A stretch of 64,000 bases of DNA from Bacillus testis (GTDB lineage: Bacteria > Bacillota > Bacilli > Bacillales > DSM-1321), in assembly GCF_001243895.1 (NCBI RefSeq), contig NZ_LN851186.1, forward strand, positions 2,631,842 through 2,695,841. Reading direction: 5' to 3'. The notes under the pieces are model-generated. The model saw only the letters and a program-made list of their open reading frames with translations, ran no database searches and was not told where the DNA came from. A program made the translations under genes and the position numbers. The first letter of the stretch is position 1, and each line of letters opens with the position of its first letter. Of the stretch, positions 52,368 through 60,747 are shown one piece after another.

Positions 52368-53453
52368 TTATGCATGATGGTTGCCAATGTAAGCAGCCTC
52401 CGGCCTGAACAGCACATTATTCTCCGATTGCTCCAACACATGTGCGCACCATCCGACTATGCGCGCTGCCGTAAAAGTCGGAGTGAACAATCCGCTGTCC
52501 ATGGAGAGAGACTTCATGATGGCAGCCGCATAAAATTCAACATTGGTATAGAGGTTCCTCCCCGGCTTTAACTGTTGCAATAAAGCGATTGTTTCATCCT
52601 CTACCCGAACGGCGAGGTCCAACCAAGCATCGTCCCCGGCGAAAGCCATCAGTGTTTTTTTCAGCGCCACTGCTCTGGGGTCCTTCGTTTTATACACCCT
52701 ATGCCCAAAGCCCATAATTCTTTCCCCTTTGGCCAGTTTTTCCCGAATTATTTCTTCTGTGTTGCCCGCAGCATGGATCCTGTCCAACAATGAGATGACT
52801 CCTGATGGCGCTCCTCCATGGAGAGGGCCTTTCATGGCACCTATGGCAGCACTTATAGCAGAAACCAGATCCGACTCCGTCGAAGAAGTGACACGGGCGG
52901 AGAACGTAGAGGCGTTCATGCCATGTTCCATAGTCAGGATCATATAGGTTTCCAATGCATGGACATGTAGATCTTTCGCTTCTTCTCCATTCAGCATATA
53001 TAGATAATTGCTGACATGGTTCATATTAGGATTGGGGCTGACCAGCGGTTTCCCTTCCAAATACCGTTTACGGAAGGCGATGATTACAGGAGTGATGGCA
53101 CAGAGCCTTATTGCCTGCTCGACAGTTGGCTTCCAGCTGTACCTGTCTGTCCCTTCCGCTGAAATGATGGTTCTCAATACACTCATCATATCCATTTCTC
53201 CGGGCAGCTCCTTGATCATATCCATCATATAGGCGGGCAATTCCCTTTGCCGCTTCAATTCATTTACCATGTATTCCACTTGGCTTCTGTCGGGATATTC
53301 GCCGAACAACAATAAATAAGCCGTTGCCTCAAATGTGCCTTTTTCCGCCAGTTCTTCTATTCTGTATCCTCTGTAAAGAAGCTCCCCTGCATGGCCATCG
53401 ATATAACTGATTGCTGTTTCCGCTGCAATAATTCCCTTCAACCCTGGTTTCAT
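52368..53453 (-). CDS. citA: Citrate synthase CitA
   Basis: Condenses acetyl-CoA and oxaloacetate to citrate. The 361-residue length fits the small Gram-positive type. Catalytic elements: LTMEHGMNASTFSARVTSST (first His), KGPLHGGAPSGVISLLDRIH (second His), MGFGHRVYKTKDPRAVALKK (Arg) and VEFYAAAIMKSLSMDSGLFT (Asp replaced region; the usual Asp lies nearby). The minor synthase CitA is favoured over CitZ because a CitR-like regulator lies close and icd/mdh are absent. ATG at 53453 or 53456 follows GGAG. Confidence 0.88.
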   Translation of the reverse strand: MKPGLKGIIAAETAISYIDGHAGELLYRGYRIEELAEKGTFEATAYLLLFGEYPDRSQVEYMVNELKRQRELPAYMMDMIKELPGEMDMMSVLRTIISAEGTDRYSWKPTVEQAIRLCAITPVIIAFRKRYLEGKPLVSPNPNMNHVSNYLYMLNGEEAKDLHVHALETYMILTMEHGMNASTFSARVTSSTESDLVSAISAAIGAMKGPLHGGAPSGVISLLDRIHAAGNTEEIIREKLAKGERIMGFGHRVYKTKDPRAVALKKTLMAFAGDDAWLDLAVRVEDETIALLQQLKPGRNLYTNVEFYAAAIMKSLSMDSGLFTPTFTAARIVGWCAHVLEQSENNVLFRPEAAYIGNHHA

Positions 53454-53486
53454 CATTTCTCCACGTCCCTCCCTTTTTATAGTCTC

Positions 53487-53552
53487 AGTATATAGAGGGC
53501 CATCCATTAAATAAATTAAATAATTTTAAATAATTTGATTAATTTAAATAAT
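53487..53552 (-). promoter_or_regulatory. citA promoter with tandem TTAAATAA-type repeats
   Basis: A -10 TATACT (53487–53492, minus strand) with a weak -35 is preceded by an AT-rich block (53508–53552) holding four to five copies of a TTAAATAA-like unit. The regular spacing suggests a bound regulator, perhaps the CitR-like protein (inference). Confidence 0.5.
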
Positions 53553-53650
53553 CATTCTACAATATTTTGTTGTTTTTAAAAAACCCTTCGGAATCTTATC
53601 TATGAAGAGCTTTTTCAATCCATCCTTTCCAAATGAACCCATACGAACGT

Positions 53651-53679
53651 TTGCTCGCCTGACAATCCTATGGTAGAAT
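53651..53679 (+). promoter_or_regulatory. Sigma-A-type promoter before the YdjM-like gene
   Basis: TTGCTC, a 17-bp spacer and TAGAAT, 30 bp before the start codon. Confidence 0.6.
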
Positions 53680-53708
53680 AACAAATATACGAAAAGGTGG
53701 GAAATACT

Positions 53709-54233
53709 ATGATGTTTAAAACACATATCGTCTCTTCATTGGCGATTTCAGCGACGATCGTCCATTATACAGGCCTGACCGCTCCGACCGATTTCGCTTT
53801 TTATGCTGGCACCATCATCGGTTCGGTATTGCCCGATATTGATGAACCTGCTTCACAGATGGGGCAGACGGTCAGTGTGCAAAGGAAAATCGGCCGCAAA
53901 CGGGTGGCTTTGGGATTATCGCCGCTTATCAAAGGCCTATTCGGCCATAGGGGCCTCACGCATACATTGCTTTTTTGCGTCCTCTTCTTTTTTTTATATA
54001 GCCGTTTTCCTTCCAGTGTCCTATTGGGCCTATCAGTAGGCTACACCTTGCATGTCCTTGAAGATATGTGCTCCAAACAAGGGGTCCCCTTGCTGTATCC
54101 CTTCCATAAACGGAAAATACGCCTCAATCTCTACCGGACCGGGAAAACCAGCGAAAATATGCTTTTCCTCCTTTCATGGCTTGTCTTGCTGTACATGGTC
54201 TATGAAGCGTATAAGGGCCATCTTCCATACTGA
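53709..54233 (+). CDS. YdjM-like membrane-bound metal-dependent hydrolase
   Basis: A 174-residue membrane protein of the LexA-binding/YdjM hydrolase family. Metal-ligand motifs are visible: FKTHIVSSLAISATIVHY (His near the start), GSVLPDIDEP (Asp-x-Asp) and LFGHRGLTHTLLFCVLFFFL (His-Arg-Gly-x-Thr-His). LHVLEDMCSKQGVPLLYPF completes the site. Substrate unknown. ATG at 53709 has AAGGTGG 8 bases upstream; the next codon is also ATG. It separates citA from the citR-like gene, which are direct neighbours in B. subtilis. Confidence 0.87.
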   Translation: MMFKTHIVSSLAISATIVHYTGLTAPTDFAFYAGTIIGSVLPDIDEPASQMGQTVSVQRKIGRKRVALGLSPLIKGLFGHRGLTHTLLFCVLFFFLYSRFPSSVLLGLSVGYTLHVLEDMCSKQGVPLLYPFHKRKIRLNLYRTGKTSENMLFLLSWLVLLYMVYEAYKGHLPY

Positions 54234-54375
54234 TCTACCTAAAATAAAAAGATGGATTAGAGGGGTTCATCCGCTCCAACCGATGACCATTAGTCAAACC
54301 AATCAGGTTCTGAACGCTATCCCACCCCTATTATGTTCCGGTTAAATCATTCGGTTTTTGTGGAGAAAACCCAAA

Positions 54376-54407
54376 AAAGCTCGGAGTCCTTATTGTCTCT
54401 GAGCTTT
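54376..54407 (+). terminator. Hairpin downstream of the YdjM-like gene
   Basis: AAAGCTCGGAG/CTCTGAGCTTT with a 10-base loop and one mismatch, 140 bp past the stop. The rest of 54234–54571 shows no gene or repeat that I can support. Confidence 0.6.
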
Positions 54408-54571
54408 GCATATACACCAGGTATTCTATTAAAATTCCCTCTTTTTCAGTAGTACCAGTTTTTTAGGTATTCCCCAAAATTGCTGGAATAATGTTTTAAT
54501 GAAGCAGCCAGCCTTAGCCATAAAAGCCAATAAGTGCATAAAAACCGCCGTTTAGAGCCGAGCAAATCAAT

Positions 54572-54730
54572 CTATTTTTGCTCTGACATTCTATCTACTT
54601 TTTCTTCTATCCTATCCAACTGTTCTTTCCGTTTTTTTGAAGAACGAACGAAAAATACGACCAAAACGATAAAAAAGATAGGAACTAATATCGCGAATAA
54701 CTGAAAAAGGACGTCGCCGATATTCAACAT
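54572..54730 (-). CDS. Small membrane protein (DUF4083-like, 52 residues)
   Basis: Frame from ATG 54730: MLNIGDVLFQLFAILVPIFF, a hydrophobic helix continuing to VVFFVRS, then a coiled-coil-like tail KKRKEQLDRIEEKVDRMSEQ. The opening MLNIGDVxFQL and the IEEKxDR tail match what I remember of DUF4083 proteins of Bacillus. GAGGTGG lies 5 bases before the ATG. Function unknown. Single gene in the gap between the YdjM-like and citR-like genes, on the opposite strand. Confidence 0.7.
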   Translation of the reverse strand: MLNIGDVLFQLFAILVPIFFIVLVVFFVRSSKKRKEQLDRIEEKVDRMSEQK

Positions 54731-54907
54731 GTAATCCACCTCACTTTAGAAAATTATACCATTTTTATAAAGACTACGGCGAGTTTCCGTTAGCCTAAGC
54801 ATAGCCGGCAAACCCATCTGCCTAACTACAATAGCAGAGCCTCTGTCCCGTTCCATGCAAATTCACCATGAATGCCAAATATAGTTTATCGCTCTTATAT
54901 AAAAGAG

Positions 54908-54937
54908 TAGACAGGAATAGAATATTGAAAATATACT
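54908..54937 (+). promoter_or_regulatory. Promoter of the citR-like gene
   Basis: TAGACA, an 18-bp spacer and TATACT, about 40 bp before the start. Confidence 0.55.
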
Positions 54938-54977
54938 GTTCCTAACCGGTTTCTCATCATTAATTGGAGGTAATCAT

Positions 54978-55856
54978 ATGGAATTCAGTTGGCTGCAGAC
55001 GTTTTTAACCGCCGCACAATGCGGGAATTTCCGCAAAACGGCCGAAATCCTCTTTATTTCTCAACCATCGGTCACTGTGCATATCCATAACCTAGAAAAG
55101 GAACTTGGCGTGCGACTGTTCAACCGCGAAAACAGGAAAGTCACATTGACGGAGGAAGGAAAACGCTATATGGCCCACGCTGAACGATTGCTCGCTGTCT
55201 ACCAGCAAGGATTGTCCGATCTACAATCATTCAGCTTGGGATATACAGCCTCTTTTTCGCTTGCCATTTCGCCAGTTGCCGCAGATACCGTGCTTCCACA
55301 TGCCCTAAAAAGATTCATGGAAAGCCATCCTGCCATTGAATTGTCTGTACAGGTTCTTGAAGGAAAAGAGATGGAAGATGCACTCCTGCATGATGAGATT
55401 GATTTAGGGATATCTTCCGTAAAAGCACGCCATTCGGCACTGGTCAATGAATTGGTCTCTACGGAAGATGTACGGTTGATCGTCCCACATGATGGCATTG
55501 ATAATGAGATTGCCCCTCCCCTCGATGAGGAAGATATACTATCGAAAAACCTGTTGATTACAGATAATCATCCTGTCTATTGGGACGGTTTAAAAAGACA
55601 AATCAAAAGTATGTATCCAGGAACCCGGTACATGAAAGTTTCCCAGATTCATATAACAAAAAAATTCATCGAAGAAGGTCTTGGCGTTTCTTATCTGCCA
55701 CTTTCCACCGTCCGAAGAGAACTATTGGAAGGCCGCTTACTTGAGGTGCCGCCGTCAGGCATACAGCTGCCCGAATCCCGTTTCTATGCGCTCATGAAAC
55801 ATCGGCATCGCATCCAAAACGATTTTATCCGTTTTCTTGGGCAGTACAGAATATGA
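54978..55856 (+). CDS. citR: LysR family regulator, CitR-like
   Basis: Transcription regulator of 292 residues. The N-terminal winged helix-turn-helix (WLQTFLTAAQCGNFRKTAEI, LFISQPSVTVHIHNLEKELG) is followed by an effector domain starting near residue 88 (SFSLAISPVAADTVLPHALK). The MxFxWLxTFxTAAxxxNFRKTAE opening and the VLPxxxKRF stretch resemble B. subtilis CitR, the repressor of citA. ATG at 54978 with GGAGG 7 bases upstream. If it is CitR, its target citA lies 1.5 kb away across two inserted genes. Its own operator is not evident. Confidence 0.8.
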   Translation: MEFSWLQTFLTAAQCGNFRKTAEILFISQPSVTVHIHNLEKELGVRLFNRENRKVTLTEEGKRYMAHAERLLAVYQQGLSDLQSFSLGYTASFSLAISPVAADTVLPHALKRFMESHPAIELSVQVLEGKEMEDALLHDEIDLGISSVKARHSALVNELVSTEDVRLIVPHDGIDNEIAPPLDEEDILSKNLLITDNHPVYWDGLKRQIKSMYPGTRYMKVSQIHITKKFIEEGLGVSYLPLSTVRRELLEGRLLEVPPSGIQLPESRFYALMKHRHRIQNDFIRFLGQYRI

Positions 55857-56019
55857 CAAATTCGTCATTTTAATCAGGTAAGGTTAGAGACATACCTACG
55901 ATTATCATTTTTGAAATATCCATTAGCTCCCTCCTTATTTCAGAATAATGGTAAACAGTTAAATCACATACATACATGAGAATATTCGACCAATTATAAC
56001 TAAGTAACATAAACAAAAG

Positions 56020-56050
56020 AAGCCGCCATTAGAAATGGCGGCCATTTTTT
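56020..56050. terminator. Terminator between the citR-like and DUF3231 genes
   Basis: Perfect 9-bp stem GCCGCCATT/AATGGCGGC with an AGA loop, followed by CATTTTTT on the plus strand. It can serve both converging genes. Confidence 0.85.
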
Positions 56051-56058
56051 CGCAATAC

Positions 56059-56577
56059 TTAATCTACTTTGTTTTTTGTTTCCATATGCAGCGGAGGAGG
56101 CACTAACCAGCCTTTTTCTTTTATGATCTGAAGCAATGCAGCTCCATCTTTCAATGCTTTGGCGCTCTGTTGTGTGAGCATCAAAGCAATATCTTCACGG
56201 ATGCACTGGCCGATCAATGTACTCATCGCAGTCAATCCAGCCGCAATATCCCTTGCGATCGCATATGCCACCTGAGCATCCTGCAATCTGGCCCCAGCTG
56301 GAATTTGCTCAATATCCACGCTCGGTCTTTCAGCAGGTGTAGGCGGTATTGGAACATCATTTGCCAAAAGTACCTTTTCGACTTCTTCAATCGAAGGTTT
56401 GATGCTGTTCTTAATGACTCCACTGATGAAGTCTTTCAGGTCTTTATCGCCGGTATGGTTATAATATACTTGGTATCCATCCAGGGCAGCCTTAGCCGTC
56501 ACCAACTGTGTATACAGACCATATACTTCCCCGTAATGCATTGGTTCCTTTTGAGGATTGCCGCTCATAACGCCCAT
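56059..56577 (-). CDS. DUF3231 family protein
   Basis: A 172-residue, all-helical protein of the DUF3231 family, found in spore formers. The opening GNPQKEPMHYGEVYGLYTQL and the long helices (LVTAKAALDGYQVYYNHTGD, ARDIAAGLTAMSTLIGQCIR) suggest a ferritin-like four-helix bundle. The function is unknown; the neighbour manganese catalase uses the same fold class. ATG at 56577 with GGAG 8 bases upstream. Confidence 0.83.
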   Translation of the reverse strand: MGVMSGNPQKEPMHYGEVYGLYTQLVTAKAALDGYQVYYNHTGDKDLKDFISGVIKNSIKPSIEEVEKVLLANDVPIPPTPAERPSVDIEQIPAGARLQDAQVAYAIARDIAAGLTAMSTLIGQCIREDIALMLTQQSAKALKDGAALLQIIKEKGWLVPPPLHMETKNKVD

Positions 56578-56839
56578 TAGAATCGCTCCATTACAATTGT
56601 ATTTGGTTTAGTCAACCGTTTTTATTTTGCACCTGGGGAGCAGATTTTATGAGTTAAAAAGCAAGGAAATCGATTTAAACGTTCCAAAGGATGCCCGCAT
56701 ATGTCTCACATCGCCAATCCCATCCTGGCATTTTCCTTTTAGTAAAAACAAGGATCAATCCGGCTCATGCCATATCTTTGCATATAATTCCTGTCCACGT
56801 TCATCCTATAACTGAAAGAACAATGAAAGAGGGATCTAT

Positions 56840-57694
56840 ATGTATTTCTATAAGGAAGACTTAATTAATGTCATTGTGCCGGATCGCCCAGATCCTGCAG
56901 CGGCAAAAGTGATTCAGGAAACATTGGGAGGGCAGTTTGGCGAAATGCGCACCATGATGCAATATTCTTTCCAAAGTGCCAACTTCCGAGGCAAAGATAA
57001 AAAATACCGTGATTTAATCCGCGGTGTATTTCTTGAGGAAATCAGCCACGTCGAATTAGTGCAAACAACGATCAACCAGTTGCTGAACGGATCAGGCGCA
57101 GAAGGAGCCGGCGATTCAGGCGCAGACGGCGCGCCATTGGATGATGCAATCAAACACGCCAACCCCCATCATTACATTATGGCTGCCCAAAGCTCATTGC
57201 CTGTAGATGCCGGCGGAAATCCATGGAATGCTTCATGGGTATACTCCCACGGGAATCTAATCGCTGATCTTTTAAATAATCTGGTCTTGGAATCCACAGG
57301 TGTTCTTCAAAAATCAAGAATTTATGAAATGAGCTCCAACAAAACATTCCGGGAAACATTGGCGTTTTTGATGGTCCGCGACAACGCCCACCAAAATGCT
57401 TTCGCAAAAGCACTGGAAACACTGGGCGTCAACTGGGGCAAACTATTCCCGATACCTAATTATGATTTGAATAAATATCCGGAATGCAGAAAATATGTCG
57501 ACCTAGGCTATCATAATGCCCAGTTCAACTATCGTCTGGACGGCACTTTGATGGGAGAAATCTTCCAAGGAACTTCCCCGAGCCGCAACCAAGGTGAATT
57601 GCTTGTGACCGATCCGCCAGCAGGGTTCCCAGTGCCTGAACTTCCTGTCATGCCAAATGAGCATAGTCCGGGTATAGGGGATATGAATGCCTGA
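56840..57694 (+). CDS. Manganese catalase
   Basis: Breaks down hydrogen peroxide with a di-manganese centre. The 284 residues have a ferritin-like core. Candidate ligands are Glu in GGQFGEMRTMMQYSFQSANF, Glu and His in GVFLEEISHVELVQTTINQL, Glu in NNLVLESTGVLQKSRIYEM and His in LMVRDNAHQNAFAKALETLG. A Gly/Ala-rich insert (about 88–100) and a long tail ending HSPGIGDMNA are present. It is closest in size to B. subtilis YdbD/YjqC rather than the shorter coat protein CotJC. ATG at 56840 with AAAGAGGG upstream. Confidence 0.92.
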   Translation: MYFYKEDLINVIVPDRPDPAAAKVIQETLGGQFGEMRTMMQYSFQSANFRGKDKKYRDLIRGVFLEEISHVELVQTTINQLLNGSGAEGAGDSGADGAPLDDAIKHANPHHYIMAAQSSLPVDAGGNPWNASWVYSHGNLIADLLNNLVLESTGVLQKSRIYEMSSNKTFRETLAFLMVRDNAHQNAFAKALETLGVNWGKLFPIPNYDLNKYPECRKYVDLGYHNAQFNYRLDGTLMGEIFQGTSPSRNQGELLVTDPPAGFPVPELPVMPNEHSPGIGDMNA

Positions 57695-57700
57695 TTGTAT

Positions 57701-57735
57701 AAAAAAGGACTGAAGCTTAAGGCTTCAGTCCTTTT
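57701..57735. terminator. Bidirectional terminator between catalase and GTPase genes
   Basis: Perfect stem AAAAAGGACTGAAGC/GCTTCAGTCCTTTTT around a TTAAG loop between converging genes. Confidence 0.92.
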
Positions 57736-57737
57736 TC

Positions 57738-60491
57738 TCATTGAGCAATATAGGAAATTTCCTTCACTGCGCTCATCATCCACTCATATTGGCGCAATCT
57801 GACTTCAAATAAGCGGATTGCATCATGGTAGACTTCTGGATTTTCTTTCATTAGTGCTAATAATTCTTCTTTCTCACGGATTTGGGCATGCGCTTCTTCC
57901 ACTCGGCCGTTTAAGATGTCTACTGGCGGCTTGAAGAACAGGTGCAAATCTCTTTCAATCGCCTTTTCGAATACCTCGAACGGAAGCATGAACTTGGAAA
58001 CAATATTATTCGTTGTTTCTGTATAGCTTTCGTTTTCAATGAATTTCTTATATTGGTTATACAGCATATTTTTTTGGGCGATTGCATTGAACAATTTACC
58101 CGCACTCTTCAAGATAAATTGAGAAGGAGTGTGGCGAAGAAGAATATTTTCTTCCTCAAGTCTGACACCGCTTGTCATCCGATTCATGTCCCGCTGCCAA
58201 TCATTCAGAATACGGAAATCATAGGCAAAGGAAACTTTCTGTTCCCCATATAGCGAGTTGAAGCTTCCTGCCATTTCATCAAGCTCCTGCTTTGTAAGCA
58301 TCAGTTCATCTTTGGAACGTAAAATCCATTCTTCCATCTCGTGATAGTACTTAGGAAGGATTTTTTCATCAATATATGTCTGTATTCTGATATTCATTTC
58401 ATTATTCAGCTGCAGATGCACTTTGCGGAAGTCGCTATCTTCGTTCAGCAGCTCCGAGCATCCCTTCAGCATTTCCGGGATGTCCTTAATCATACTGGCC
58501 TTCATATCTTCCTTGATCATGTGGTAATCCTTGCAGATCTTCTCACTTCTTTCTGCTTCAAGGTCCTGTACATGATTGATGGAAGCAGTCAATTTTTTCA
58601 CCATGTCCTGATTCCAGGCAATACCCTGTTTGTATTTATTTTTTTTCTCCACTCTGCTTTCAAGCAGGAATGTGATCGTTTTTCGGATGACCTGAAGCAT
58701 TTTCCCGGCTCTTTTTTCCGCTTGGTTATCTGTGGATGATATGGCACGGAACAATGACTCGATTGCTTGATCCTGTCCATCAATATCATATTTGGATGAG
58801 AAGGCGATCACTTGCGTATTCGGCACATATTCCAAAATCCGGTTATATGTCTCATCCACAATCCGTTTGGCTTCCTTCTTGTTATAGATGGTGTCGAGCT
58901 TCGTGATGACAAATGCCACTGGCAGATACGGTGACTGTTCGGTCATCTTCAACAGAATATCCCGCTCCTGATCGGTGAAAGGATCCTCGGCGTCTAAGAC
59001 AAACAGCAGGCAATCAGCCAATGGAAGGAACTCGATGACTTCCTGTTCGTCTTTGCGCCCCCTGAATCCCGGGGTGTCGATTATGGCAATCCGGTTCTTG
59101 CCGAGCACCTCGGACGGTATCGCAAGGTCAGTCAATGACTTAGCCCCGGCGCTTTCCGGCCGATTCAACACTGCGTATACATCAGGAACAATCGTTTCTG
59201 AATGGAGGTCGCGCTCGGAAACGAATGTCAATTGCGGCCGTTCTCCATCTTTTAGGCGGATTGTGTTGCGAGTCGGGCCATCGAATAGATCCTGTTTCAA
59301 CACAGTGTTAATGAAAGAGGATTTACCGATATCGTTCACGCCTGCAACCAAGATGTTTTGTTTGCTAAGATCAAGGATTTCTTCTACGAACCAGCGAAGT
59401 TTCGCGCTGACTTCCACGTCCTGTTTGCTGGCCCACGCCACAAGGGAATCAAACAGATGCAAGCTGTCATCCAGCAAGTCTGCGTTCTTTGCGCAATCCC
59501 AAATTTGGTTTTCCGCACGTTGGATATCCCCGGGCTTGATACTCTCAGGGAAGAATTCATTCCAGGCCAAAAGAGCAGAATAGGCAGCTAGAGCTTGCTT
59601 TCGTTCTGTGATGGCAGCCCAATTGGTCAAGAGCTCCGGCATGATTTCACGGATTTCTTTCAATTCGAACCGGCCCCCAGCAAGCTCCATGAAAGCTGTT
59701 TGGTACAATCCGGAAAGCTCGCGCCAATACGAGGATAGATTCAAATCGAGCGTCTGCAGCAATTGGTTCAACGACTTCATCCATTGCAGGAAGAACGGTC
59801 CCTGGTGATAGCTTCTCCACAAAGCTGCCGTCAAGTCCTCGAAGCGTTTGGCATCCAGACCATACAGGACTTCCAAGCCGTATGAGAAGTACTCAGGGGC
59901 AATGGCCTCTGTATGGCCTTCGCTTACGTAACTATGCAGCTTATCGAACCAGTCGACTGCGCCTGTACGGACCGCTTCATTGAGCGCAAGTTCCACAGCA
60001 TGTTTCCAATCGCCGTTTTGCTCAAAGAAAGCCCTGGCCACATCGGTGATATCCTGGTAATCAGGGTTAATCGAAACAGCCTGTTTAATGTAATCGACCG
60101 CTTTCTCTTGATTGTTTTCTTTAATATAGATTTCAAACAGCTTCAACGAAATTTCCGTTTGCAGAATCAATTGGTCTGTTTTGGTTGACTTATATGTATC
60201 GATTGCGTCGGGAAGAAGCCCAAGTTCAAAATAGGCGTCGCCGACATTCTTGCGCGCCCATGGCTGCAATTCGTTGGAGATATTCTCCCATTTAAATACA
60301 GCTGCCTCGTAATCATGGTAGTGAAAATACACCTCGCCCTGGGCAAAGCGAATATATGATAGGTCCGCCAGCTCTTTCATATTCTCTTCCTGAAACATGT
60401 TGCCTAGGATTCTGACAATATCTTCGCTGTTCCGGTCTTCCAGTAGTGTTTCATAATATGTTTTTTTACTTAAATGGTTCTCAATAGTCAT
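57738..60491 (-). CDS. Large TPR–dynamin-like GTPase
   Basis: A 917-residue cytoplasmic protein. Residues about 25–180 form TPR-type helical repeats (YIRFAQGEVYFHYHDYEAAV, YIKENNQEKAVDYIKQAVSI). After a helical stretch comes a GTPase domain with G1 GVNDIGKSS (about 384–392), G3 DTPGFRG (about 472) and G4 TKLD (about 530). Residues 600–917 are long charged helices (KILPKYYHEMEEWILRSKDE) like the stalk of dynamin-family proteins. No transmembrane helix is clear. It is unlike B. subtilis DynA, which has two GTPase units. ATG at 60491 with AAGGAG 6 bases upstream. Its role is unknown; membrane remodelling or stress defence is plausible. Confidence 0.82.
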   Translation of the reverse strand: MTIENHLSKKTYYETLLEDRNSEDIVRILGNMFQEENMKELADLSYIRFAQGEVYFHYHDYEAAVFKWENISNELQPWARKNVGDAYFELGLLPDAIDTYKSTKTDQLILQTEISLKLFEIYIKENNQEKAVDYIKQAVSINPDYQDITDVARAFFEQNGDWKHAVELALNEAVRTGAVDWFDKLHSYVSEGHTEAIAPEYFSYGLEVLYGLDAKRFEDLTAALWRSYHQGPFFLQWMKSLNQLLQTLDLNLSSYWRELSGLYQTAFMELAGGRFELKEIREIMPELLTNWAAITERKQALAAYSALLAWNEFFPESIKPGDIQRAENQIWDCAKNADLLDDSLHLFDSLVAWASKQDVEVSAKLRWFVEEILDLSKQNILVAGVNDIGKSSFINTVLKQDLFDGPTRNTIRLKDGERPQLTFVSERDLHSETIVPDVYAVLNRPESAGAKSLTDLAIPSEVLGKNRIAIIDTPGFRGRKDEQEVIEFLPLADCLLFVLDAEDPFTDQERDILLKMTEQSPYLPVAFVITKLDTIYNKKEAKRIVDETYNRILEYVPNTQVIAFSSKYDIDGQDQAIESLFRAISSTDNQAEKRAGKMLQVIRKTITFLLESRVEKKNKYKQGIAWNQDMVKKLTASINHVQDLEAERSEKICKDYHMIKEDMKASMIKDIPEMLKGCSELLNEDSDFRKVHLQLNNEMNIRIQTYIDEKILPKYYHEMEEWILRSKDELMLTKQELDEMAGSFNSLYGEQKVSFAYDFRILNDWQRDMNRMTSGVRLEEENILLRHTPSQFILKSAGKLFNAIAQKNMLYNQYKKFIENESYTETTNNIVSKFMLPFEVFEKAIERDLHLFFKPPVDILNGRVEEAHAQIREKEELLALMKENPEVYHDAIRLFEVRLRQYEWMMSAVKEISYIAQ

Positions 60492-60705
60492 AGTTATCTC
60501 CTTATTATATTTATTTGTAAATATAACAATATGTAAATCAAATGCCATGTATGCACAACACTTGCAGTTTATATACCCTATATATCTATTCTAACAAACT
60601 TTTAATTCCTGCGCTTTTCAATTTGCTATCATTTAAAAAACATCTCTGCCTATTATTGTAATAGAAGGGAATAATACGAAAATATACGCAATTCAAACAA
60701 CTATG

Positions 60706-60740
60706 CAAAAAGGCTGTCCCCTTCTCGAGCGGACAGCCTG
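60706..60740 (-). terminator. Rho-independent terminator after the MFS gene
   Basis: Stem AGGCTGTCC/GGACAGCCT with an 11-base loop, ending TTTTTGC on the minus strand. Confidence 0.88.
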
Positions 60741-60747
60741 CTTAACA

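Noticed and set aside
52368-53453. Methylcitrate synthase (MmgD/PrpC) instead of citrate synthase
   Set aside because: No prp or mmg genes nearby, and a CitR-like regulator is close; the alternative cannot be fully excluded.
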